From positions 310,001 to 374,000 of the forward strand of contig JBFXAQ010000004.1 in NCBI GenBank assembly GCA_050184115.1: a stretch of DNA of 64,000 bases. The letters run 5' to 3'. A program made the position numbers and the translations under genes. This DNA comes from JACKNG01 sp050184115. Its GTDB lineage: Bacteria > Pseudomonadota > Gammaproteobacteria > Ga0077536. Every line of letters starts with the position of its first letter. Within the stretch, counting starts at the first letter, position 1. The notes under the pieces are model-generated. The model made no database searches and had not been told where the DNA came from. It worked only from the letters and a program-made list of their open reading frames with translations. Positions 8,989-16,813 of the stretch are shown piece by piece.

Positions 8989-10323
8989 ATGAATTCGGCG
9001 ATTCCGCGCAGCCTGCGCGCGAGCATCCTGCTGGCCTGCCTGTCGGCGGGTGCGAGCGGTCCGGCCCTGGCCGCCAACGGGGCGTTGATCGACCTGCTCG
9101 GCCTGCTCCGCGACAAGGGCACGTTGACCGCGGCCGAGTACGACATGCTGGTGGCCGCGGCGCAAGCCGACCAGGCCGGCGCCGCCGCTGGCACGGCGGC
9201 TGCCACGTCCGCGGCCGGCGCGGCGACAGTCGCGAATGCCACACCGGGCGCCACCACCGCGGCGCTGGGCGTGGCGACGACGGCGCCGGTCGCGACCGGC
9301 ACGGCCACGGCGGCCGAGGTCAAGACCGTCGCCGAACGGCTCGACCGCCTGGCCTGGCTGGAGAAGGTCCGCATCAAGGGCGATCTGCGCACGCGCTACG
9401 AGTACAAGGACGACGAGGGTCAGCTGGCGCGTTCGCGCGGCCGCTTCCGCTATCGTCTCGGCGTCATCGCGAACCCGGTCGACCGCGTCGAGGTCGGCGC
9501 CGGGCTGGCCTCGGGCACACGCGACCAGCGCTCGACCAACCAGTCCTTCGACGACACCTTCTCGGGCAAGGATCTCAACCTCGACTACGCCTACATGCAG
9601 TACAGCGCGGCCAACGGCGTGCGCGCCATCGCGGGCAAGTTCTCGTTCAAGAACTACCTGTGGACGCCGACCGACATCATGTGGGACACCGACCTCAACC
9701 CAGAGGGCGTGTCGCTCGCGTGGGGCACGCAGAACGCGCTCGGCCCGATGTTCGTGCAGGGCGGCGTGTGGGTGCTCGAGGAGAACGGCGGCTCGAGCGA
9801 CGACCCCTACATGGTCTACGGTCAGGTCGGCCAGGGTTGGACGATGGGCGGCTGGAAGGGCACGGCGGCGGTCGCGGCCTATGGCTTTGCCGACGCCAAC
9901 TTCGTCACCGACTTCTCGCGCCACGACGGCCGCAACACCGATTCCAAGCTGAGCTCGGTCAACCTCGCGCTCGATCTGTCGCACCCGCTCGGCGGCGGCA
10001 CCTTCGACTTCATCGGCGAGTACATCAAGAACATCGAGACCAACACGGCGACCGACACCGCCTGGGCGTTGGGCGCGAAGTACGCCCTGGGACGCTGGAG
10101 TGCGAAATACGTGTACGCCGACGTCGAGTTGAACGCGGTGCCGGACTTCCTGCCCGACTCCGACCGCGACAACGGCTTCACCGGCGAGCGCGGCCACGAG
10201 TTCGAGATCAGCTACGAGCTGATGAAGAACGTCGCCGTCGCACTCGACTACTACCACATCAAGGACGAAGTCACCCGCCGCGACGAGGACCTGCTGCAGG
10301 CCGATCTGAACGTGAAGTTCTGA
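8989..10323 (+). CDS. outer-membrane porin, probably phosphate-starvation induced
   Basis: The product is 444 residues. A signal peptide (residues 1-24, ending ALAA) leads to LLGLLRDKGTLTAAEYDML, the short helical segment typical of Porin_5/OprO-P-like porins. An Ala/Thr-rich linker follows, then a beta-barrel from about residue 125 with alternating amphipathic strands (VRIKGDLRTRYEY, YRLGVIANPV) and a C-terminal strand ending in Phe (LQADLNVKF), the outer-membrane insertion signal. ATG 8989 has CAGGAGA at 8975-8981. The upstream PHO-box array argues for induction by PhoB when phosphate is low; phosphate or organophosphate selectivity is inferred from that, not from pore residues. Confidence 0.88.
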   Translation: MNSAIPRSLRASILLACLSAGASGPALAANGALIDLLGLLRDKGTLTAAEYDMLVAAAQADQAGAAAGTAAATSAAGAATVANATPGATTAALGVATTAPVATGTATAAEVKTVAERLDRLAWLEKVRIKGDLRTRYEYKDDEGQLARSRGRFRYRLGVIANPVDRVEVGAGLASGTRDQRSTNQSFDDTFSGKDLNLDYAYMQYSAANGVRAIAGKFSFKNYLWTPTDIMWDTDLNPEGVSLAWGTQNALGPMFVQGGVWVLEENGGSSDDPYMVYGQVGQGWTMGGWKGTAAVAAYGFADANFVTDFSRHDGRNTDSKLSSVNLALDLSHPLGGGTFDFIGEYIKNIETNTATDTAWALGAKYALGRWSAKYVYADVELNAVPDFLPDSDRDNGFTGERGHEFEISYELMKNVAVALDYYHIKDEVTRRDEDLLQADLNVKF

Positions 10324-10341
10324 TCGACAGCGCTGATGACC

Positions 10342-10366
10342 ACCGCCGGCGCCCGGCGCCGGCGGT
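10342..10366 (+). terminator. GC-rich hairpin after the porin gene
   Basis: ACCGCCGGCGCC at 10342-10353 is perfectly repeated in inverse at 10355-10366, 18 bp after the porin stop codon. The stem is very strong but the following T-run is weak (CTGTGTGTCCTT), so it could be an imperfect intrinsic terminator or a 3' mRNA stabiliser. Confidence 0.55.
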
Positions 10367-10395
10367 CTGTGTGTCCTTGGCCACCGCCGCACCCC

Positions 10396-10510
10396 GGGGT
10401 CAGACCCTCGGGCGCCGCACCCCGGGGTCAGACCCTCGGGCGCATCTATTTGATATGGAGCGCTGTTTGCCGAGGAACGGGGTCTGACCCCGCGATACAA
10501 GTCGTTGATT
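10396..10510. repeat. REP-like palindrome cluster
   Basis: Two tandem imperfect copies (GGGGTCAGACCCT, the first at 10396) are followed by an opposed full palindrome at 10479-10491. After a 6-nt spacer comes the accessory motif CAAGTCGTTGATT at 10498-10510, which abuts the stop codon of the next gene (10512). The short middle part (10445-10475) is AT-richer than its surroundings. Confidence 0.85.
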
Positions 10511-10511
10511 T

Positions 10512-11639
10512 TCAGGGGCCGGTAACGTCCGCGAACTCGCGGAAGCCAGCCGGCGCGTAGGCGCCGAACACGGCCTGCTCGAGCACGCCGATGCCGTGGC
10601 GGGTGCCGTCGCTGACCCGCACCACCTGTTGGGTGTGGAAGTTCTCCGGCTGGGCGAGGTCCAGTCCCTCCATGTCGTAGCTCTCGCCGTGGGTGACGAG
10701 TTCGCCCTGCCACTGGCCCTGCGCCCAGGTCGGATGAAAGTAGCCGAGGCCCTTCATGTGGAAGCGCAGCAGGGGTTCGCAGCGGATGGTGCGCACGGCG
10801 CCGTCGAGGGCGAGGAGATCGATCTCGGCCGTGCGCGCGAGGCGGGTGCCGGGGTGGTAGGTGATGCGGTGCACGGTACCTGCCATGCGTTCCTCGCCGT
10901 CGTCCTCGACGCCAGGGACGGCCGCTTCGCTGGCGTAGAGCGGCGCGGTGTAGGCCTGGCGGAACAGCGGCTCACCGCGCGTGCCGTCGAAGAAGATCGC
11001 ATTCGAGACATGGTCGTCCCAGATGAGCGGCGCCCACACGAAGCAGATGCTGCCGCGCGGTTGCGGCGCGCCGCCCGGCTCGACACCGCCGAGATTGCGC
11101 ACGCCCCAGGAGCGATCCTTGGTGCCGTGGCAGGTGTCGTCACGCACGGTAATAGCGCCGTCGGGGTGGCGTACTTCGCCCGACCAGCGGCCGAACTGGT
11201 CGAAGCGCGTGGCGTCCATGGTGCGCCGGGTGCCGGTGTAGAAGGTCTGGCGCATTTCCTCGATGGCGGCGCTGCGCGCGGAGAAGGTGAGGTCGCAGGC
11301 GATGCCGGTCGGGTTGTCGTCGAGCACCACGCGGGCGCGCCGCATGGGTTCGAGGATCTCGATGCGGAACGGACCGCAGTCCATCTCGGTGCGTTCGCGC
11401 GGCGCGCGGCGCGAGCCGAAGAAGCAGTGCTGGCGGCCGTTGCGCTGGATCACGCTGAAGGCGCAATCGAGGATGTCGCGGTGCGGGTAGATGGCCATGC
11501 CGATGCCGAAGTAATACGAGCCATCGGCGGCGTAGCCGTTGAACCAGGTGCGGTCGTAGACGTTGCGGTCGGAGGTGGCTGGGTGGGCGATGGGTTCCGG
11601 CGTCTGGTGGACGGGATAGTCGTCGAACAGGTTGAGCAT
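10512..11639 (-). CDS. conserved protein of unknown function (DUF7064/7065-like, lipocalin-type)
   Basis: The 375-residue product is beta-rich (SYYFGIGMAIYPHRD, GSICFVWAPLIWDDH, GYFHPTWAQGQWQGE) without signal peptide or membrane helices. This resembles tocopherol-cyclase/AttH-like two-lipocalin proteins often annotated DUF7064/DUF7065 in actinobacterial and sphingomonad lipid or steroid gene neighbourhoods; I rate that assignment moderate. It is divergent from the APH-like kinase gene with a 74-bp shared promoter gap, an arrangement suggesting joint function. No enzymatic motif is evident. Confidence 0.65.
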   Translation of the reverse strand: MLNLFDDYPVHQTPEPIAHPATSDRNVYDRTWFNGYAADGSYYFGIGMAIYPHRDILDCAFSVIQRNGRQHCFFGSRRAPRERTEMDCGPFRIEILEPMRRARVVLDDNPTGIACDLTFSARSAAIEEMRQTFYTGTRRTMDATRFDQFGRWSGEVRHPDGAITVRDDTCHGTKDRSWGVRNLGGVEPGGAPQPRGSICFVWAPLIWDDHVSNAIFFDGTRGEPLFRQAYTAPLYASEAAVPGVEDDGEERMAGTVHRITYHPGTRLARTAEIDLLALDGAVRTIRCEPLLRFHMKGLGYFHPTWAQGQWQGELVTHGESYDMEGLDLAQPENFHTQQVVRVSDGTRHGIGVLEQAVFGAYAPAGFREFADVTGP

Positions 11640-11713
11640 GGGCGGGCCTCGTCGTTGCGCCCCGGTATAGTAGCCGGCGCCGCGGGCGCGGCGGGCCGTA
11701 CCGGGGAGGGCAC

Positions 11714-12802
11714 ATGCACGGGGAGATGAGCGACATCGTCGCGCCGCAGGCCGTCGACGCGGGTTGGCTGGAGCGCGCGCTCGCGGTGGGCGGGGTCGAA
11801 GCGACCCTGGCCGGCTTCACCGCCGAGCCGGTCGGCACCGGGCAACTCGCCGAGACCTGGCGTTTCCGCCTCGATTACGCCCACGCGCGGCCGCCCGGCG
11901 CGCCGGCCAGCGTGGTCGGCAAGTTCTCCTGCGCCGAGCCCGCGGTGACCGTCAACGCCGCCGAGCTCGGGCTTTACCGCGCCGAGGTCATGTTCTACCG
12001 CGAACTCGCCGCGCGCGCCGCGATTCGCACGCCGCGCGTCTACCGCGCCGACATGGACGACAGTGGGCGCGATTTCGTACTCCTGCTCGAGGACCTCGGT
12101 CACGCCCGCACCGGCAACCATCTCGACGGCGTCGACCTGGCCGATGTGGAACGTGCCGTCGACGAGGCCGCGCGCCTGCATGCCGCGACCTGGAACGACG
12201 CGATGCTCGGAACCGCGCCGTGGGTCTACCGGCCGGCCGGCAGCATGGGCTTCCACGACAGTGCATCGATCCGTGCTTCGTGGGCGTGGTTCGATCGCGA
12301 GATCGGCGCCGGCCTCGACAGCGCGGTGCGCACGGCCCTGCTCGCCTGGTTGGCGGCACACCCCGCATGGCTGGCGCGTTCGTCAGCGGCGCGCTGCTTC
12401 ACCCACGGTGATTTCCGCGCCGACAACATGCTCTTCGAGGACACGCGCGTGTGCGTGGTGGACTGGCAGACTGCGAGTTACGCGGGGCCGGCGCTCGACC
12501 TCGCCTACTTCGTCGGCGGCGCCCTGCCACGCGACCAGCGCCGCGAGTGCGAGGAAGAACTCCTGCAGCGCTATCACGCACGCCTGTGCGAATACGGCGT
12601 GACCGGTTACGGCCTCGACGCCTGCCGTGCCGACTACCGTCACTACTGCTTCGCGGCGGTGGTCGTCGCGCTCACCGGGGCCAGCCGCACGCGGCGCACG
12701 CCGCGCGGCGATCGCCTGTTCCTGCGCATGGTCAGCGACGCCGTGTGGCAGGCCATCGACAACGGTGCGCTCGACGGCCTGGCCGCCCCCGGTGGAGCCT
12801 GA
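11714..12802 (+). CDS. APH/EcKinase-like phosphotransferase
   Basis: This encodes a 362-residue aminoglycoside-phosphotransferase-fold kinase. The Brenner-type catalytic loop is CFTHGDFRADNMLF (HxDxxxxN) and the metal-binding Asp is in VCVVDWQTASYAGPALDLAYF. An N-lobe Lys in SVVGKFS and a hinge region FVLLLEDLG fit the fold. Family members phosphorylate small hydroxyl compounds; EcKinase-type relatives act on steroids in insects, and bacterial ones often neighbour acyl-CoA genes. The cytosolic protein's substrate is unknown. Translation may start at 11714 or at the second Met (11726); the first is closer to GGGGAGG. Confidence 0.85.
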   Translation: MHGEMSDIVAPQAVDAGWLERALAVGGVEATLAGFTAEPVGTGQLAETWRFRLDYAHARPPGAPASVVGKFSCAEPAVTVNAAELGLYRAEVMFYRELAARAAIRTPRVYRADMDDSGRDFVLLLEDLGHARTGNHLDGVDLADVERAVDEAARLHAATWNDAMLGTAPWVYRPAGSMGFHDSASIRASWAWFDREIGAGLDSAVRTALLAWLAAHPAWLARSSAARCFTHGDFRADNMLFEDTRVCVVDWQTASYAGPALDLAYFVGGALPRDQRRECEEELLQRYHARLCEYGVTGYGLDACRADYRHYCFAAVVVALTGASRTRRTPRGDRLFLRMVSDAVWQAIDNGALDGLAAPGGA

Positions 12803-12812
12803 CCCATGGACA

Positions 12813-12880
12813 GGGGTCAGACCCCGAGCGTTAACCCTTTGAATCGCTGACCTTGGCGCGCAGAAACGGGGTCTGACCCC
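12813..12880. repeat. REP-like palindrome pair
   Basis: Opposed palindromes lie at 12813-12825 and 12868-12880. The left one is followed, after a 6-nt spacer, by the accessory motif TAACCCTTTGAAT starting at 12832. They sit just past the kinase stop codon. The remainder of the 263-bp gap to the next gene shows nothing else I can support. Confidence 0.8.
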
Positions 12881-13065
12881 ATCGCGATTGCGACCTCCGC
12901 CGGCGGAGACTCACCTGCAGGTCGTCACGTGCCCGACGGCCGCGATCGCGCGTGGCCGCAGCGGTGGTCGAGTCCCGCGCAATGCCGTAGGGTCCCGTGG
13001 CAAGCCCGGGCTCGGACGCCGCGCGAGGGCGACACGGGCATGACGAACCAGGGGATGGCACTACG

Positions 13066-13755
13066 ATGACAGGACGTGGCGTGGTCTTGGCCGGACTGGT
13101 TGTCGCGCTGATGGTCCAGGGCGCCGGAGGCGCCGACGGTGGCGGCGCGCCGGTGGTCCGGCTCCCGGGCATCTCGAGCCATGGGGCGCCCCCCGGCGAC
13201 CCAGCCGAGCTCCCGGAAACCGCGCTCGAGGACATCGGCGAATGCATGGGGCGCGCGATGCGTCTCGACAGTGCGGCAGCCGACCTCGATGCGGTACACG
13301 GCCCGACCGCGGCGGCGGGCCGGCAGGTCGACGCGGACATGGCCCTGCTGGCCGCCGAATCCACGGCCATCGACGTCGAGAAGGCCGCGATCGCCGACCG
13401 CGCCGCGGCCTTGAAGGCGGCGGCCGCCGCCCTCGACGCACAGGCTGCGCAGCTCGACGAACTTCGCGCCGTGCCAGGGCCGAGCGCGGACGATATCGCC
13501 ACCACCCGTCGCGGGGTGGATGCTTACAACGAGGCGGTCGACGCCTACAACGCGCGTGGCGCCGCCTATGGCGAGGCGCGGAACGCCCTTGCCATGCGTA
13601 TCGAGGCGTACAACACGCGGGCGCGGATCTTGAGCGAGCGCGTTGATGCCTACAACGCCGGGGTCGACGCGTATCGTGGGCGGGTCGACGGCGTCAACGA
13701 GATGGTCGCGACACAGGACGAGCACTGCGCTGGCCGTCGGTTGCTGAACGAGTGA
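13066..13755 (+). CDS. secreted coiled-coil protein with VDAYN repeats
   Basis: The product is 229 residues: a signal peptide (VVLAGLVVALMVQGAGGA), a Pro/Gly-rich stretch, then a long Ala-rich heptad-like coiled coil (from about residue 65). From about residue 147 to 215 the motif [VI]-[DE]-A-Y-N recurs: GVDAYNEAVDAYN, RIEAYNTRA, RVDAYNAGVDAYRGRVDGVN, roughly every seven residues. Cys55 (ECMG) and a C-terminal Cys (DEHCAGRR) could pair. The start ATG 13066 begins the signal peptide. Periplasmic or envelope-associated; family unknown. Confidence 0.65.
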   Translation: MTGRGVVLAGLVVALMVQGAGGADGGGAPVVRLPGISSHGAPPGDPAELPETALEDIGECMGRAMRLDSAAADLDAVHGPTAAAGRQVDADMALLAAESTAIDVEKAAIADRAAALKAAAAALDAQAAQLDELRAVPGPSADDIATTRRGVDAYNEAVDAYNARGAAYGEARNALAMRIEAYNTRARILSERVDAYNAGVDAYRGRVDGVNEMVATQDEHCAGRRLLNE

Positions 13756-14033
13756 ACAGCGTACACCCGGGGTCCACCCCGTCGACGATCGAACGATGGC
13801 AGCGGCCATTGTCGCGCACACTGCGTGACGGCGGGCGGGTCGTTGAAGGCCATCGTTCCTGAAGCGTCGCCGGCACGGCGGCTTGTCGCGTCCGCTCCCG
13901 GCGAGGGCTTGATACGGCACCGTCCCCGGCGTTGACGGCCACCATTACGCCGTCGCGCTTCCCCACGCCGCGTCGCTTCGCCCATAATCGGGCGCTTCGT
14001 ACATCCACCACTGACGATTCAAGGGGAGATCAC

Positions 14034-14327
14034 ATGACCTGCACCGTACTGCTGGAAATGCGCTTCAAGAAGGAGGCCGTCGCCGGCATGGCCGAGGGCT
14101 TCAAGGGCCTGCTGCCGGATACGCGTTCGTTCGAAGGCTGCATCGATGTCTACGCAACCCAGAACCAGGACGATCCACAGGTATGGGTCGCGGTCGAGAA
14201 CTGGACCTCGCGCCAGGCCTACGAGAAGTACTTCCAGTGGCGCGTCGATCGGGGAGACATCGACAACCTCGCCAGCATGCTCGAAGGCGAACCCAGCATC
14301 CGCTACTTCGACCGCATCGGCGCCTGA
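14034..14327 (+). CDS. antibiotic biosynthesis monooxygenase (ABM) domain protein
   Basis: This 97-residue single ferredoxin-like ABM domain has an N-terminal strand TCTVLLEMRFK, a central FEGCIDVYATQNQDDPQVWVAVENW block and the W/Y-rich helix RQAYEKYFQWRV. Small ABM proteins oxidise quinone-like substrates or act as non-enzymatic dimeric binding folds. ATG 14034 has AAGGGGAG at 14021. It is a stand-alone gene, convergent with the helicase gene. Confidence 0.85.
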   Translation: MTCTVLLEMRFKKEAVAGMAEGFKGLLPDTRSFEGCIDVYATQNQDDPQVWVAVENWTSRQAYEKYFQWRVDRGDIDNLASMLEGEPSIRYFDRIGA

Positions 14328-14341
14328 GCGCCGTTGACGGG

Positions 14342-14368
14342 CCACGCGCGACGGGTTGTCGCGCGTGG
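14342..14368. terminator. hairpin between convergent genes
   Basis: Inverted repeat CCACGCGCGAC (14342-14352) and GTCGCGCGTGG (14358-14368) with a GGGTT loop forms an 11-bp stem, followed by a second smaller GC hairpin near 14376-14393. It lies between the convergent ABM and helicase genes. The T-tract is poor, so factor-independent termination is only moderately supported. Confidence 0.55.
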
Positions 14369-14400
14369 TTCACCGCGGGCGTTGCGCCCGCAACGTCCTT

Positions 14401-16617
14401 TCAGTCCCGCCCACGCTTGCGCGGCGCACCCTTGTTCTTCTTGTCGCGATGCCGCTCCTTCGGCTTGCGTCGCAGCGGTCGCGTGCCGTCGTCGCGGCTG
14501 GCGCCGGGGGGCGGTGGTTCGCCGGCGCGTGACAGCCTCAGCTGCTGACCCGACACCCAGGTCTTGCGCAGGACCTGGAACACTTCCTTCGGCATGCCGG
14601 GCGGCAGTTCGACGAAGCTGTGGTCGCCACGGATGTCGATGTGTCCGATCTCGCGGGCATCGAGACCGGTCTCCCCGGCGATGGCACCGACGATGTTGCC
14701 GGGCATCACGCCATGATCGTGACCGACCTCGATGCGGTAGGTGTCCATGCCGGGCGACGACCGCCGCGGGCGCTGCGGCCGTTGGTCGCGGGGCGGTGCA
14801 CGGTCGAAGGCGCGCTCACCGTCACGCTCGCGCTCGAACGGCCGCGGCGGACGTTCGCCCGGGTGGCGTTCGTTCATTCCGCGTGGCTCGTGGCGCGGGC
14901 GCGGCGCGTGCGATCGGTCATCCTCGAAGCGCCGGTCGCGGCCGCTGTCGCCTGCATGCTCGAAGCGCGCGGGGGGGCGATCGCCGGGCTTGCTGTCGAA
15001 GCGATCCGGGTGCCGCCCGTCCGGCGCGCGCTCGAAGCGGCGCGGCGGCTGTTCGCCATGGCTCGGTTCGAAGCGTTCGGGGCCACCGTCGGACGCGCGG
15101 CGCGGTCGGGCGGCCAGCGCCGCGGCCTGGTCGTCGGCCTCGCGCCGCCCGCCACGCGGATCATGACCGCGCTCGCCATGGTGGCCGCGTTCGCCGCGCC
15201 GGCCACGATCGTCACGTGGTCCGCGGTCGTCCCAGCGCTCGCGGCCGCCGCGCCGATCGCCACGCCCCTCGCCACGCTCTGGCGGCGGCGGACCTTCGAG
15301 GAGCAGCGGTTCTTCGCCCTGCACCAGGCGCGCCAGCGCCGCCGCGATGCGCGCCGGGTCGACGTCGTGCTCGCGCTGGTAGCGGTGCACGAGATCGAGA
15401 TAGTCCTCGAGATCGGCCTCGGCCAGGGTTTCGGTGATCGACTGCATGAAACGGCCGAGACGCTTGTCGTTGATGACGTCGGTCGAGGGCAGCTCCATGC
15501 GCTCGATGGCCTGGCCGGTGGCGCGCTCGATCAGTTTAAGCATGCGCATCTCGCGCGACGTGACCAGCAGGATGGCATCACCGTGACGGCCGGCGCGGCC
15601 GGTACGGCCGATGCGGTGGACGTAGGCCTCGGGGTCGTAGGGGATGTCGAAGTTGACGACGTGACTGACGCGCTCGACATCGAGTCCGCGCGCGGCGACG
15701 TCGGTCGCGACGAGCACGTCGAGGCGGCCGTCGCGCAGCTCGCCGATGGTCTTCTCGCGCAGCTTCTGTGGCATGTCGCCGTTGATGGCGGCGCTGGCGA
15801 AACCGCGCGCTTCGAGGCGTTCGGCGAGTTCGAGAGTCGCCGTACGGGTGCGCACGAAGACCAGCACGCCCTCGATCGGTTCGCCTTCGAGGATGCGGGT
15901 CAGCGCATCGAGCTTGAACGCCGGGCGCACCGCGCACCAGCGCTGGCGGATGGTCGCCGCGGTCGTCGTCTGCATGCGCACGCTGATGTGCGCGGGGTCG
16001 TTGAGATAGCGTTCGGCGATGGCGCGGATGGGCGGCGGCATGGTCGCCGAGAACAACGCTGTCTGCCGTTCCGGCGGCGTCTCGCCGAGGATCCACTCGA
16101 TGTCGTCGATGAAGCCCATGCGCAGCATCTCGTCGGCCTCGTCCAGTACCAGCCAGTGGAGCGTGGCGAGCGAGAGGGTGGCGCGGCGCATGTGATCCAT
16201 CACCCGGCCCGGCGTGCCAACGACCACGTGCACGCCGCGGCGCAGCGCGCGCAACTGCACGCCGTAGTCCTGGCCGCCGTAGATGGGCAGGACGTGGAAG
16301 CCGCGCAGGTGGCTGGCGTAGCGCTGGAAGGCCTCGGCGACCTGGATGGCGAGTTCGCGGGTCGGTGTCAGGACCAGGGCCTGCGGACCCGGCGCTGCCA
16401 GGTCGATGCCGTTCAGTACCGGCAGGGCGAAGGCCGCGGTCTTGCCGGTGCCGGTCTGCGCCTGGCCGATGACGTCGCGACCCGCGAGCAAGGTCGGCAA
16501 CGTCTCGACCTGGATCGCGGTCGGGGTTTCGTAACCGACCTCGGCGAGGGCCTCGAGGAGTTCGGAACGCAGGGCGAAATCGCCGAAGCTCGGCGCGGGC
16601 TGGGGTTCAGTCGACAT
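14401..16617 (-). CDS. deaD: DEAD-box ATP-dependent RNA helicase
   Basis: The product is 738 residues. The helicase core shows the Q motif (SFGDFAL...TPTAIQ), Walker A AQTGTGKT (53-60), PTRELA, VLDEADEM, SAT and the C-domain HRIGRTGRAGR. An Arg/Gly/Asp/Glu-rich disordered segment of about 180 residues carries RF-E/D and RGERG-type repeats. A DbpA-type RNA-binding domain follows (about 627-697: YRIEVGHDHGVMPGNIVGAI) and a Lys/Arg-rich tail. This is the DeaD/CsdA layout, used in ribosome assembly and cold adaptation. ATG 16617 gives the family N-terminus; a longer in-frame extension upstream is not family-like. Confidence 0.93.
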   Translation of the reverse strand: MSTEPQPAPSFGDFALRSELLEALAEVGYETPTAIQVETLPTLLAGRDVIGQAQTGTGKTAAFALPVLNGIDLAAPGPQALVLTPTRELAIQVAEAFQRYASHLRGFHVLPIYGGQDYGVQLRALRRGVHVVVGTPGRVMDHMRRATLSLATLHWLVLDEADEMLRMGFIDDIEWILGETPPERQTALFSATMPPPIRAIAERYLNDPAHISVRMQTTTAATIRQRWCAVRPAFKLDALTRILEGEPIEGVLVFVRTRTATLELAERLEARGFASAAINGDMPQKLREKTIGELRDGRLDVLVATDVAARGLDVERVSHVVNFDIPYDPEAYVHRIGRTGRAGRHGDAILLVTSREMRMLKLIERATGQAIERMELPSTDVINDKRLGRFMQSITETLAEADLEDYLDLVHRYQREHDVDPARIAAALARLVQGEEPLLLEGPPPPERGEGRGDRRGGRERWDDRGPRDDRGRRGERGHHGERGHDPRGGRREADDQAAALAARPRRASDGGPERFEPSHGEQPPRRFERAPDGRHPDRFDSKPGDRPPARFEHAGDSGRDRRFEDDRSHAPRPRHEPRGMNERHPGERPPRPFERERDGERAFDRAPPRDQRPQRPRRSSPGMDTYRIEVGHDHGVMPGNIVGAIAGETGLDAREIGHIDIRGDHSFVELPPGMPKEVFQVLRKTWVSGQQLRLSRAGEPPPPGASRDDGTRPLRRKPKERHRDKKNKGAPRKRGRD

Positions 16618-16813
16618 GGGGGCCACCTGGGGAGACGGGAGCGGGCGGCGGGAAGCACGGCCGGGCGGCGGATTATAGGCTTCCTGCAGCAATTCTCCAG
16701 GGGTGGGGCCTGATCCGGGGCAATCCCCGGCGACGTCCGGTGGCATATGTCCTTGTTGGCGCGCGCGCCGCCATGGCAACCTGCGCGCATTCCATTGTCA
16801 CGAGGATCCCGTC

